From NCBI GenBank assembly GCA_949752745.1, contig OX457031.1, positions 44,642,269-44,706,268 on the forward strand: a stretch of 64,000 nt of DNA. The letters are read 5' to 3'. The DNA is from Protula sp. h YS-2021. Taxonomy: Eukaryota > Annelida > Polychaeta > Sabellida > Serpulidae. The position numbers were made by a program, and so were the translations under genes. A model generated the notes under the pieces. The model was not told the DNA's origin and ran no database searches. It saw only the letters and a list, made by a program, of their open reading frames with translations. Below, one piece after another: positions 11,459 to 24,213 of this stretch (position 1 is its first letter; the number at the start of each line of letters is the position of its first letter).

Positions 11459-12106
11459 CTAGCTCCTCTCATTGTTTTTGATCGCTGTGACCTCCATGTG
11501 GTTAACTATGGCACATCTATAGCCGCCTGAATCCCGCACCACGTTCCAGGGTATCCTGCCAACTGCAGTGCGTGTCGCATGCTGTGAACCCACAGGCCCA
11601 GTTCTTATCTCTTTTGGAGAGTACACCTCTGGCACATTGTGAACTACTTCGCGCTTTATTTGTGGCAGCTTCACATCTCGCAGATGTGCTCACTTGTTAA
11701 CGTCTTTCTCTGTTGGTATGTGCCACTTACTTACCGGGATAACATCCTTCGAGTACACCTCGGGTAAGTTGACCGTTTGTCCATCTGAAATGTTTGACAC
11801 TTGCATATCTTTAATAACCTGTGTGGACATCGTAAAGGGGAACCCTGCTGTATTGACAGTAATTCTCACGCGATTACCGCCTCCCCCTATTTGCCTCAGT
11901 AGACTCTCAATGTAAACCGACACACTACTTCCGGGATCTAAAAACGCGTAGGTGTCCACACTGTTCACACCGTCGGCCATTTTGACCTTCATTGGGACAA
12001 TGGCTAATGTACACTGACCGACTCCCATGTCATCACTATGCACACTCAAAGTATTCGCCTTAGAAGTACCTACTTGGGTAGAAACGACCGTGGGCCGTCC
12101 GATCAC
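11459..12106 (-). pseudogene. BEL/Pao aspartic protease, unit 2
   Basis: Open pieces 11690-12106 (FLDPGSSVS box) and 11459-11674 correspond to the protease and its C-terminal part. The 12 bases present in unit 1 near 4668 are absent here, so the second piece reads through a slightly different N-terminus. Confidence 0.75.
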
Positions 12107-12109
12107 ACA

Positions 12110-12556
12110 CTAGTCATATCTTTGTATGTGCAACACAGTTGGGTGTTGTTTGTTACACACCTCACATGTCAACTTCCGGCGGCAATCTTTTTTCACATGG
12201 TTTCGCTTTAAACACCCGAAACACAATTTGTGTTTTTGGACAAACCTGGTTTTGTTGTCTGAACTTTGCTTTCTAAACTCCGGACAGTTAGACACCGTAT
12301 GTTCGGCTTTGCCGAACACACACTGACGCCTTACTGAAGGCCTGACTGTTTCAGACACCGACTCAACTTCATTCGCAACAAAGCTTGTTTTGGTTTTGTA
12401 CAGACTTGGACGTGCAGTCTTTTGTACACTATCCGAGTTACCTTTTAAAACGCCTCTGCCGAAAACGGCATCACGAGCCTTCCTGGCTTCAAAACTCACA
12501 AAGTCAACCAAGTGCCTAAATCTTAGTTCTTCGTTGCGTTCATGCACATTTTGCAC
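12110..12556 (-). pseudogene. BEL/Pao Gag zinc-knuckle region, unit 2
   Basis: Identical in protein sequence to unit 1 over 148 codons: one intact CX2CX4HX4C knuckle, one CX2CX3HX4H, and a first knuckle with its second cysteine lost. Confidence 0.85.
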
Positions 12557-12565
12557 AACCCTTCT

Positions 12566-12928
12566 CTACTTATCGTGGAGTTGGTAAGTTAATTTCGTGA
12601 CAATAGCCCTCGTGTTACCTGCATACTCGAGTACTGCTAAAAATCTGATATCATCTTTCGCACACGAAAACTCGGTTAACAACATTGAGAATTCATCCAA
12701 ACCTTCCGTATTTTCAATCTTAATCGCGGACCAACTCAACACTTTTTCAACATAAGCCTTTGCTACAACCTGAACATCACCATAACGACGCTCTAATTCT
12801 GCTAAAGCACAACGACTCCCAGCCGCAGGCGGCAAGTGAGAAAAACCACACACAACCTTGTTTGCCTCCCCGTCTGTATACTGTTCTAAATAATACATTT
12901 TCTCACCCTCATCATCGCACACAGACAC
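12566..12928 (-). pseudogene. BEL/Pao Gag core (DUF1759), unit 2
   Basis: 120 codons, same as unit 1 and ended by the same in-frame TAG before the zinc-knuckle piece. Confidence 0.8.
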
Positions 12929-13563
12929 TATTTTATATTCATACTGTCTACGAAACTTGGGGTACTCAACAAGGTTGCCACTGAACTTTTTAATTTCACT
13001 CGGTGGCTTCCTACGGAGGACATAAGGCCATTGTTACTGTAATCATACACACATGCGTCCGTTGCAGCTGCTACTGGCATTGCAGCCGTTGTGGATGTTG
13101 CAGCTCTCGGTGCTGGTACTGTAGGTGGCATAGGAATTGCAGCTATCACATCATCTGCTGGAGGTAATGCAGCTGTGACAGGTACTGCACTTGCAACTGG
13201 CCAAATATCTGCTAATGTGACTGCAGCTGCCATGGGTACTGCAGCTGCTGCGGATATTGCAGCTATTGGTGCAGGTGCAGCTGCCATAGGTACACCAGAC
13301 GTCAAAGGTATTGCAGTTGTAGCTGGCCTACTATTCGCTAAGGAGACTGCAGCTGTCATGGGTATTGCAGCTGTTTCTGGTGTTGCAACTACCTTAGGTG
13401 TTGCAGTGGCTGCTGCGGCAAGTACTACAGCTAAAACCTGTCCATTTACGGGTGTCGGTATTCTGTCGTCAGGCGTACGTGGCAACTTCCGGCGCTGTGG
13501 TTGCCTATCATATGAAATGGTGCTGTGGCGATCCTGTGACTCTTGATCGCTAAAAACCTCCAT
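12928..13563 (-). pseudogene. Gag Ala/Pro-rich spacer, unit 2
   Basis: 211 codons, identical to unit 1 at the protein level. Same frame break before the Gag core. Confidence 0.6.
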
Positions 13564-14210
13564 GCGAGTTGCTGAGGTGTCGAGCTCTGTTTCTAGTTGG
13601 CGCGTTTAACGGCGTTGTCTCAGTCGCAACTCTTTCTCTACGAGTTTCTGCGCTTTCTTCAAACCTCTCGCTCTGGCGGTTAATTCGGCTGATCTCTGCT
13701 CTTCAAGTACACGTTGTTGTGCTGAACTCGTTTTCGACGTACGGGATATGACACTGACTGGTTTAGCTTCATAAACCTGTTCCAGGCGTTTGCTGGCTTC
13801 GGTTAATACTCCTCTATCCGCCCTTTGAATTGTGCCAGAAGTGTTTAACGTTCTGCGTTAATGTTGGTTAAGAAATGTTGTCTTTCGTCGGGGACTAAAC
13901 TGTTAATGACCAGGTCGGTTTTAGCTAAAAACTGTTCGTACTGCGTCAAAAACACTGATTATTCTTTGCGGATATTTTTGACACCGTTTCTGCCACTAAA
14001 GTCGTATTTGCACTCTTGGATGGCAGAGTGTATAACAGATATATTTACTCCGACTTGCTCGAAAGTGTCGGTCAAGGCGAGCAGCATCTATTCCTGTGCT
14101 TGAGAACTGTCGTGGGCTGGTGTGGGAACATCCATCTTTGGCAACGATGTATTGACCAAGGTCTGAATCCATTTTGATTTTTTATGGTGTTCTTCCAACA
14201 GATAATACAT
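13564..14210 (-). pseudogene. Gag N-terminal coiled-coil region and leader, unit 2
   Basis: Same as unit 1, but the leader frame has a stop where unit 1 has Gln (TTCCTG preceded by A instead of G near 14091), so the 83-codon piece is not open. Confidence 0.55.
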
Positions 14211-14434
14211 GGAGACTAATGCAGGATGAAGCAGACAGAAAAGCAGTAGGGGTAGATAGCGGGATGAGTAGGTATAAGTAGTAGAAGCAGGAAAGACGTA
14301 GCAGAGGAACTAGAGACGTAACAGTAGGATGTAGTAGTAGAGTAACTGAAAAACATCACAAACAAAAGCAACATAAATAAGAAGCAAGCTACAGGTAAAT
14401 GGTTAAACTAAATCCACATAAAAATTACTAAAGA

Positions 14435-14877
14435 AGGGAAATCGGGTAGCATAAACTATACGTTAAACTAAAGCATGAATAAGAAAAGTAGTGGTACACT
14501 ATAAACAACTACTGCTAAAGGTGTGGAAGAGAAATACCACCCAAAAGTTTCTAGGGCACATACACTTTGTTGTGAAAGCAACTCAGCGGTTGCACCGAAG
14601 ATAAAGTCTAAAATTACGACAACTAAGACGGTAACATTTACATTTAAGCAAATAAAAGGGACCACAAAAATTTTTGTGAACAATTGATACTAAATATTAC
14701 CGACGATATGGCTTCTAAAGTCTTAAATTAAAGTGACGCTACCGAGCCCCTGACTCTATTGCTTCCGATTCATTGACATAAACCTAACAATCCAGAGCCA
14801 GGTGGTTAGTCGAACAAATCAATAAAAATCGCAAAACAACCCGGGATGTCAAATTTTCAGTGTATTTGTATCTTACA
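14435..14877 (-). repeat. BEL/Pao 5' LTR, unit 2
   Basis: 443-bp LTR copy at a constant +6960 offset from unit 1, including the ~100-bp stretch missing from the 3' LTR. Confidence 0.8.
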
Positions 14878-17251
14878 AAATGCATCTTATAACTTGTTAT
14901 CTTATTATGTGACTTTGCATATCGCATATAGACTTAAAGTCTGAAACAAAGTCATAAATAAATAAACACAAATAAATAAAGTAGCCCTATGTTGAGGCAT
15001 GTTGTATTTTTTTTTTTTTGTTGGAAGAATAGCAACTTTTCATCAGCAGCAGTGAATTTCGTATCGATGACGTCATATCTGTCAAACACGTGAATCAGCT
15101 GAGTGAACACAACGGAAAGTTTCGAAATCAATTTTGTTTATTTTAAAGGTATCTTAACCATTCAAGAAGGGCATTTTGTTAAACAAATAACAACCTCTAA
15201 CGTATAGCTCAGTTTGACTAAGAAAGATCGATACTTTTCAAAGATTTACACACATTTTCAGATCGACATAACAGAAAAAACTTTCAACTGGAGTGGTATT
15301 CTGCTCTGTCCTTATTTTTAAGGATGTCTTTATTTTAAAAAATAAGGATAAAAATTAAGTGTGAATCATCTAATCTCAAGAATAAGGACATCCTTAAAAA
15401 TAAGGACAGAGCAGAATACCACTCCTGAGTAGAATACCACTCCAGGTGGCTCCTTACCTCAGAGTCACCTGTGACTTGTTTAACATCGTACGAGGGAGAG
15501 GAGATAGAATTGGCTAGAGTAGATCGTAATTGATGACAACAAAATGCTAAATTCTAACTGCAGCAAATAAGCCAGTTGCAAGTTTTGGAACCCTATCGAC
15601 TTTAATATACATCATTTTGTGATATTTGACAAAAGAAATTTGTTTTGAACCACGGAAGATGTTCTTTTTTATTTCACCAATTTGGATCTACTGTAACCAT
15701 TCGTTCTCCTCCCCCTCGTATATCTCTGTCAGAACTACGGTACGAAGCCTTCGATTGTTACACTAATAGGGGTCAACTTCATATATTCTGAAGCACGAAT
15801 CCTGCATACAAGTCCCTATTATTCAAATATTTACAGAAAGTACATGCCCAATATACTTTTTTTTGGTAAAATATGCTCAATTTTTTAGTGTGCTGTACAT
15901 CTTTTATTTGTTCATAAAAGTGCAGAAAAATTAGCTTCCGCACCCACCTGTCAATAATTTGTTTACATTCCGACCCTTAAATGTCGTGTAACCAAAGTTA
16001 AGTGACCAAAAATGTAAATAAAAGGGTTATAGTTTGCTTGTGAAATATACACAACCGTAAAATGGTTTATAGATGCAGAATATTACGTAGTCCCAGATGA
16101 CTCTTGCGGTCTTCCTCTGTCTTAGGAAGATAGAAAGGGTCCGCTGGGGCTAAATATTACGTATAAATTTTGTACACCCACAATATTTGCCTTTTGTTTT
16201 TTACGTTCTTTTTGAAATATCAATTCAAAGGTTTTTTGGTGGATAATTGCAAAAATTATTGTTACTTTTTTACGTGTTAAAGTATGCTCCCTGTAAACAA
16301 TCAAATGTCAATTATTGGGGGAGATTTGTGGCTATCTCCTTAGTATTTTCTTTTAAAGAAAGCGTAACACAGAAGTTGTGTATCATTACCGTTGTACTTT
16401 GAAGACCTTTAGCAAATGTCAATAAAGGCTTATGGGTCGTTGAATCTCGCACAAAGTAGCCACAGGGGTGCCTCAAAGCGAGCGCACTTGACTTGCTTAT
16501 AGTCCCAGTGAACCCTTTCTTTCTTCCTAGGTCAGAAAGGAAGGAAGAAAGATTCATCTAGGACTAGGTAGCCCTTAGCTCCAAGTCAGCTCTTCATTAT
16601 TTATACTTGGTATATTTCTTTATCCGGCGAACCTCAGTAGCGGATCGCTTCTTGGAGCTAGGTAGCACCAAGTCAGCTACTTACCGTACGTGTGTATCTG
16701 TGTTGTCCCGATGTGGATACAGGGGCACATCTTTCAACTAACAAAAATGTTACGGTAGTGCCGGTGACGAGTTGTCCTGGTGGCTGTAAGCAGCTGAAAA
16801 CATTATCAGCAGGCATGTAAACAGAACCCTTAAAGCTTTTAAAAACCATGATTTTTATACCAAACCTTTGTTTTACTGAAAAAACCTGTAAAAACCCTTT
16901 TCTTTAATTGTTACAAGAAAAATTTCAATTGCTCAATTATTTATGCATGCATTTAACACTTTATTAAAAACCTGTGAGAATCAAATTATCTACCACAGAT
17001 GAATTGGAAAATGCATGGTGAGTATTTCTTTTTGACGCTATATGATGTTCTTATTCCCCATCCCCACTGATTTCCATATGTTCTATAAAATATCTTAAAA
17101 AACATGTTCACTGATAACTTAACTTAAAAAAACAACAACATAGAAAAACCTTTATTTTCAAAATTAAAACCTTTATTTTTGTCAAGGATCAGTCATACGA
17201 GTCGACTGTCTCTCTTTGAATCGCGAAACCTGTACCAGGGAGAGTAGTACA
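14878..17251. repeat. duplicated flank, unit 2
   Basis: Same flank as 7918-10293, with a poly-T length change near 15010. Non-coding as far as can be seen. Confidence 0.7.
15290..15425. repeat. 39-bp inverted repeat (hairpin), unit 2
   Basis: Same hairpin as 8332-8467. Here the arms match perfectly over 39 bp (GGACAGAGC in the right arm). Confidence 0.85.
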
Positions 17252-18410
17252 GGTTCATCGCCCCAACCACACCCGCAGAATTCCCGAAAAATCAGTTTTG
17301 GCGAGAGAATGCATGGTGCCGCGAGACCTAGTGGGTCGTAAACCGAAATTGTGATTTACAAAATATTCCGTCTAGTAGGGTGTTATCTTTTATGTTGGTC
17401 GTAAAGAACAGCACATCTTTGTCCATGTTACGGGACACACCTAACGCGCGTTCTCCTGGATATTGGGCTATTTTGACGTCAAGTTCTTTTATAGCTTTGG
17501 CCCATCGGTCTTTTGGAACAGTTTCCAGTACCTCCCACCTACTGCTGGCCCACTTGGTCAAATTGAAGCCACCAGATTTGCACAAGGGAGTTAAATCCTG
17601 AACACGTTGAATGGCTTCAGGTGCCGTCGGCAGATTTTTCAAACAGTCCTCAACATAAAAGTTATTCAAACCTGTGTCCACAACCGTTTGATCAAAGTCA
17701 TTCACCCCAGCGCACAACGCGATTTTGGCACAGGCTGGTGAAGACGTAGCACCGAACAAGTGTACACACATACAGGTTGGTGAAGACGTAGCACCGAACA
17801 AGTGTACACACATACGATACTCCTCCGGGGGCTTACTAGTATCTCCCCCAGGCCACCACACGAAACGTAAGAAATCGCGATCACTTTCTGGCAGTGCTTA
17901 CTAAGCACTGATGAAACTTCGCTTTGATATCTCCTTGTATTGCTACTGGCTCTTCACGACATCTCATAACAACACCAATCAATTGATTCTTGTAATTTGA
18001 GCCTTGAAACAGCTTTCGGTTCAAAGAGACACCTTAATACTGAGCTGCGTAATCGAAAACAACCCGTAGTTTTTTCTTGGTAGGATGGACTACTCCATGG
18101 TGGCGCAAATACCAAACTTGGCCGTCTTCACGATTAAGTTCGTCATCTGGAATCTTTTCGGCGTAATCCTTGTCTATCAAGGAGGTTACACACTCCGCGT
18201 AAGCTACTCGCATAAACTACCCAACCTGGTTATCGCACAACTTCGGTTGCTCGGCATTATGACTACAGGTTCCCTAAAGGGTAGACACATCTCCTTCAAT
18301 CGGAACGATTGTCTTACCTGTTCAAGGAAGTGTTTGTCCTCTTGAGACATTTCTCGTCAATAGCCGGTTCGTGAAAGTCCATATTGATAGCATCCTTAAC
18401 AAATCTGTCT
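17252..18410 (-). pseudogene. BEL/Pao reverse transcriptase, unit 3 (truncated)
   Basis: Same truncated RT as unit 2. The open piece 17328-17861 keeps the 42-bp internal duplication and the FYVED active-site change. Confidence 0.85.
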
Positions 18411-18416
18411 AGCTGT

Positions 18417-19064
18417 CTAGCTCCTCTCATTGTTTTTGATCGCTGTGACCTCCATGTGGTTAACTATGGCACATCTATAGCCGCCTGAATCCCGCACCAC
18501 GTTCCAGGGTATCCTGCCAACTGCAGTGCGTGTCGCATGCTGTGAACCCACAGGCCCAGTTCTTATCTCTTTTGGAGAGTACACCTCTGGCACATTGTGA
18601 ACTACTTCGCGCTTTATTTGTGGCAGCTTCACATCTCGCAGATGTGCTCACTTGTTAACGTCTTTCTCTGTTGGTATGTGCCACTTACTTACCGGGATAA
18701 CATCCTTCGAGTACACCTCGGGTAAGTTGACCGTTTGTCCATCTGAAATGTTTGACACTTGCATATCTTTAATAACCTGTGTGGACATCGTAAAGGGGAA
18801 CCCTGCTGTATTGACAGTAATTCTCACGCGATTACCGCCTCCCCCTATTTGCCTCAGTAGACTCTCAATGTAAACCGACACACTACTTCCGGGATCTAAA
18901 AACGCGTAGGTGTCCACACTGTTCACACCGTCGGCCATTTTGACCTTCATTGGGACAATGGCTAATGTACACTGACCGACTCCCATGTCATCACTATGCA
19001 CACTCAAAGTATTCGCCTTAGAAGTACCTACTTGGGTAGAAGCGACCGTGGGCCGTCCGATCAC
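18417..19064 (-). pseudogene. BEL/Pao aspartic protease, unit 3
   Basis: Pieces 18648-19064 (FLDPGSSVS) and 18417-18632. One private Val-to-Ala change at residue 8 of the first piece. Confidence 0.75.
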
Positions 19065-19067
19065 ACA

Positions 19068-19514
19068 CTAGTCATATCTTTGTATGTGCAACACAGTTGG
19101 GTGTTGTTTGTTACACACCTCACATGTCAACTTCCGGCGGCAATCTTTTTTCACATGGTTTCGCTTTAAACACCCGAAACACAATTTGTGTTTTTGGACA
19201 AACCTGGTTTTGTTGTCTGAACTTTGCTTTCTAAACTCCGGACAGTTAGACACCGTATGTTCGGCTTTGCCGAACACACACTGACGCCTTACTGAAGGCC
19301 TGACTGTTTCAGACACCGACTCAACTTCATTCGCAACAAAGCTTGTTTTGGTTTTGTACAGACTTGGACGTGCAGTCTTTTGTACACTATCCGAGTTACC
19401 TTTTAAAACGCCTCTGCCGAAAACGGCATCACGAGCCTTCCTGGCTTCAAAACTCACAAAGTCAACCAAGTGCCTAAATCTTAGTTCTTCGTTGCGTTCA
19501 TGCACATTTTGCAC
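19068..19514 (-). pseudogene. BEL/Pao Gag zinc-knuckle region, unit 3
   Basis: 148 codons identical to units 1 and 2, with the same intact and broken knuckles. Confidence 0.85.
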
Positions 19515-19523
19515 AACCCTTCT

Positions 19524-19886
19524 CTACTTATCGTGGAGTTGGTAAGTTAATTTCGTGACAATAGCCCTCGTGTTACCTGCATACTCGAGTACTGCTAAAA
19601 ATCTGATATCATCTTTCGCACACGAAAACTCGGTTAACAACATTGAGAACTCATCCAAACCTTCCGTATTTTCAATCTTAATCGCGGACCAACTCAACAC
19701 TTTTTCAACATAAGCCTTTGCTACAACCTGAACATCACCATAACGACGCTCTAATTCTGCTAAAGCACAACGACTCCCAGCCGCAGGCGGCAAGTGAGAA
19801 AAACCACACACAACCTTGTTTGCCTCCCCGTCTGTATACTGTTCTAAATAATACATTTTCTCACCCTCATCATCACACACAGACAC
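19524..19886 (-). pseudogene. BEL/Pao Gag core (DUF1759), unit 3
   Basis: 120 codons identical in protein to units 1 and 2. A silent change near 19650 (GAGAACTC against GAGAATTC). Confidence 0.8.
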
Positions 19887-20521
19887 TATTTTATATTCAT
19901 ACTGTCTACGAAACTTGGGGTACTCAACAAGGTTGCCACTGAACTTTTTAATTTCACTCGGTGGCTTCCTACGGAGGACATAAGGCCATTGTTACTGTAA
20001 TCATACACACATGCGTCCGTTGCAGCTGCTACTGGCATTGCAGCCGTTGTGGATGTTGCAGCTCTCGGTGCTGGTACTGTAGGTGGCATAGGAATTGCAG
20101 CTATCACATCATCTGCTGGAGGTAATGCAGCTGTGACAGGTACTGCACTTGCAACTGGCCAAATATCTGCTAATGTGACTGCAGCTGCCATGGGTACTGC
20201 AGCTGCTGCGGATATTGCAGCTATTGGTGCAGGTGCAGCTGCCATAGGTACACCAGACGTCAAAGGTATTGCAGTTGTAGCTGGCCTACTATTCGCTAAG
20301 GGGACTGCAGCTGTCATGGGTATTGCAGCTGTTTCTGGTGTTGCAACTAGCTTAAGTGTTGCAGTGGCTGCTGCGGCAAGTACTACAGCTAAAACCTGTC
20401 CATTTACGGGTGTCGGTATTCTGTCGTCAGGCGTACGTGGCAACTTCCGGCGCTGTGGTTGCCTATCATATGAAATGGTGCTGTGGCGATCCTGTGACTC
20501 TTGATCGCTAAAAACCTCCAT
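19886..20521 (-). pseudogene. Gag Ala/Pro-rich spacer, unit 3
   Basis: 211 codons with three private amino-acid changes within about 30 residues (20300-20350), a higher density than elsewhere in the unit. Such repeats change quickly. Confidence 0.6.
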
Positions 20522-21168
20522 GCGAGTTGCTGAGGTGTCGAGCTCTGTTTCTAGTTGGCGCGTTTAACGGCGTTGTCTCAGTCGCAACTCTTTCTCTACG
20601 AGTTTCTGCGCTTTCTTCAAACCTCTCGCTCTGGCGGTTAATTCGGCTGATCTCTGCTCTTCAAGTACACGTTGTTGTGCTGAACTCGTTTTCGACGTAC
20701 GGGATATGACACTGACTGGTTTAGCTTCATAAACCTGTTCCAGGCGTTTGCTGGCTTCGGTTAATACTCCTCTATCCGCCCTTTGAATTGTGCCAGAAGT
20801 GTTTAACGTTCTGCGTTAATGTTGGTTAAGAAATGTTGTCTTTCGTCGGGGACTAAACTGTTAATGACCAGGTCGGTTTTAGCTAAAAACTGTTCGTACT
20901 GCGTCAAAAACACTGATTATTCTTTGCGGATATTTTTGACACCGTTTCTGCCACTAAAGTCGTATTTGCACTCTTGGATGGCAGAGTGTATAACAGATAT
21001 ATTTACTCCGACTTGCTCGAAAGTGTCGGTCAAGGCGAGCAGCATCTATTCCTGTGCTTGAGAACTGTCGTGGGCTGGTGTGGGAACATCCATCTTTGGC
21101 AACGATGTATTGACCAAAGTCTGAATCCATTTTGATTTTTTATGGTGTTCTTCCAACAGATAATACAT
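20522..21168 (-). pseudogene. Gag N-terminal coiled-coil region and leader, unit 3
   Basis: As unit 2, including the shared stop in the leader frame. Confidence 0.55.
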
Positions 21169-21392
21169 GGAGACTAATGCAGGATGAAGCAGACAGAAAA
21201 GCAGTAGGGGTAGATAGCGGGATGAGTAGGTATAAGTAGTAGAAGCAGGAAAGACGTAGCAGAGGAACTAGAGACGTAACAGTAGGATGTAGTAGTAGAG
21301 TAACTGAAAAACATCACAAACAAAAGCAACATAAATAAGAAGCAAGCTACAGGTAAATGGTTAAACTAAATCCACATAAAAATTACTAAAGA

Positions 21393-21835
21393 AGGGAAAT
21401 CGGGTAGCATAAACTATACGTTAAACTAAAGCATGAATAAGAAAAGTAGTGGTACACTATAAACAACTACTGCTAAAGGTGTGGAAGAGAAATACCACCC
21501 AAAAGTTTCTAGGGCACATACACTTTGTTGTGAAAGCAACTCAGCGGTTGCACCGAAGATAAAGTCTAAAATTACGACAACTAAGACGGTAACATTTACA
21601 TTTAAGCAAATAAAAGGGACCACAAAAATTTTTGTGAACAATTGATACTAAATATTACCGACGATATGGCTTCTAAAGTCTTAAATTAAAGTGACGCTAC
21701 CGAGCCCCTGACTCTATTGCTTCCGATTCATTGACATAAACCTAACAATCCAGAGCCAGGTGGTTAGTCGAACAAATCAATAAAAATCGCAAAACAACCC
21801 GGGATGTCAAATTTTCAGTGTATTTGTATCTTACA
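21393..21835 (-). repeat. BEL/Pao 5' LTR, unit 3
   Basis: 443-bp LTR copy at +6958 from unit 2, ending in the same TGTAAGATAC (minus strand). Confidence 0.8.
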
Positions 21836-24213
21836 AAATGCATCTTATAACTTGTTATCTTATTATGTGACTTTGCATATCGCATATAGACTTAAAGTCT
21901 GAAACAAAGTCATAAATAAATAAACACAAATAAATAAAGTAGCCCTATGTTGAGGCATGTTGTATTTTTTTTTTTTTTGTTGGAAGAATAGCAACTTTTC
22001 ATCAGCAGCAGTGAATTTCGTATCGATGACGTCATATCTGTCAAACACGTGAATCAGCTGAGTGAACACAACGGAAAGTTTCGAAATCAATTTTGTTTAT
22101 TTTAAAGGTATCTTAACCATTCAAGAAGGGCATTTTGTTAAACAAATAACAACCTCTAACGTATAGCTCAGTTTGACTAAGAAAGATCGATACTTTTCAA
22201 AGATTTACACACATTTTCAGATCGACATAACAGAAAAAACTTTCAACTGGAGTGGTATTCTGCTCTGTCCTTATTTTTAAGGATGTCTTTATTTTAAAAA
22301 ATAAGGATAAAAATTAAGTGTGAATCATCTAATCTCAAGAATAAGGACATCCTTAAAAATAAGGACAGAGCAGAATACCACTCCTGAGTAGAATACCACT
22401 CCAGGTGGCTCCTTACCTCAGAGTCACCTGTGACTTGTTTAACATCGTACGAGGGAGAGGAGATAGAATTGGCTAGAGTAGATCGTAATTGATGACAACA
22501 AAATGCTAAATTCTAACTGCAGCAAATAAGCCAGTTGCAAGTTTTGGAACCCTATCGACTTTAATATACATCATTTTGTGATATTTGACAAAAGAAATTT
22601 GTTTTGAACCACGGAAGATGTTCTTTTTTATTTCACCAATTTGGATCTACTGTAACCATTCGTTCTCCTCCCCCTCGTATATCTCTGTCAGAACTACGGT
22701 ACGAAGCCTTCGATTGTTACACTAATAGGGGTCAACTTCATATATTCTGAAGCACGAATCCTGCATACAAGTCCCTATTATTCAAATATTTACAGAAAGT
22801 ACATGCCCAATATACTTTTTTTTGGTAAAATATGCTCAATTTTTTAGTGTGCTGTACATCTTTTATTTGTTCATAAAAGTGCAGAAAAATTAGCTTCCGC
22901 ACCCACCTGTCAATAATTTGTTTACATTCCGACCCTTAAATGTCGTGTAACCAAAGTTAAGTGACCAAAAATGTAAATAAAAGGGTTATAGTTTGCTTGT
23001 GAAATATATACAACCGTAAAATGGTTTATAGATGCAGAATATTACGTAGTCCCAGATGACTCTTGCGGTCTTCCTCTGTCTTAGGAAGATAGAAAGGGTC
23101 CGCTGGGGCTAAATATTACGTATAAATTTTGTACACCCACAATATTTGCCTTTTGTTTTTAACGTTCTTTTTGAAATATCAATTCAAAGGTTTTTTGGTG
23201 GATAATTGCAAAAATTATTGTTACTTTTTTACGTGTTAAAGTATGCTCCCTGTAAACAATCAAATGTCAATTATTGGGGGAGATTTGTGGCTATCTCCTT
23301 AGTATTTTCTTTTAAAGAAAGCGTAACACAGAAGTTGTGTATCATTACCGTTGTACTTTGAAGACCTTTAGCAAATGTCAATAAAGGCTTATGGGTCGTT
23401 GAATCTCGCACAAAGTAGCCACAGGGATGCCTCAAAGCGAGCGCACTTGACTTGCTTATAGTCCCAGTGAACCCTTTCTTTCTTCCTAGGTCAGAAAGGA
23501 AGGAAGAAAGATTCATCTAGGACTAGGTAGCCCTTAGCTCCAAGTCAGCTCTTCATTATTTATACTTGGTATATTTCTTTATCCGGCGAACCTCAGTAGC
23601 GGATCGCTTCTTGGAGCTAGGTAGCACCAAGTCAGCTACTTACCGTACGTGTGTATCTGTGTTGTCCCGATGTGGATACAGGGGCACATCTTTCAACTAA
23701 CAAAAATGTTACGGTAGTGCCAGTGACGAGTTGTCCTGGTGGCTGTAAGCAGCTGAAAACATTATCAGCAGGCATGTAAACAGAACCCTTAAAGCTTTTA
23801 AAAACCTTGATTTTTATACCAAACCTTTGTTTTACTGAAAAAACCTGTAAAAACCCTTTTCTTTAATTGTTACAAGAAAAATTTCAATTGCTCAATTATT
23901 TATGCATGCATTTAACACTTTATTAAAAACCTGTGAGAATCAAATTATCTACCACAGATGAATTGGAAAATGCATGGTGAGTATTTCTTTTTGACGCTAT
24001 ATGATGTTCTTATTCCCCATCCCCACTGATTTCCATATGTTGTATAAAATATCTTAAAAAACATGTTCACTGATAACTTAACTTAAAAAAAAAAAACAAC
24101 AACATAGAAAAACCTTTATTTTCAAAATTAAAACCTTTATTTTTGTCAAGGATCAGTCATACGAGTCGACTGTCTCTCTTTGAATCGCGAAACCTGTACC
24201 AGGGAGAGTAGTA
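21836..24213. repeat. duplicated flank, unit 3
   Basis: Third copy of the flank. It ends at the original right breakpoint near 24213. A longer poly-A run near 24087 makes it slightly longer than unit 2. Confidence 0.7.
22249..22384. repeat. 39-bp inverted repeat (hairpin), unit 3
   Basis: Perfectly paired arms, as in unit 2. Confidence 0.85.

Larger units (their letters stand above)
10294..17251. repeat. tandem unit 2 of the segmental triplication
   Basis: 6958 bp. Begins at a head-to-tail junction (GAGAGTAGTA, then CA, then GGTTCATCG) where flank meets the middle of RT. It lacks the integrase and 3' LTR. It shares most of its distinguishing variants with unit 3, for example the RT change near 10420 and the 12-bp-shorter protease region. 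Confidence 0.93.
17252..24213. repeat. tandem unit 3 of the segmental triplication
   Basis: About 6962 bp. Begins at the same flank/CA/RT junction as unit 2. Its right end (GAGAGTAGTA, 24204-24213) runs on into unduplicated DNA (GACCCGAG), so this is the original right breakpoint. It has private changes, for example in the Gag spacer (near 20300-20350) and near 24040. Confidence 0.93.

Noticed and set aside
3322..24213. Three independent BEL/Pao insertions or an LTR-LTR recombination array
   Set aside because: Repeat borders are inside RT and inside flank, each unit has only one LTR, and the flank is duplicated too. Only a segmental duplication fits.
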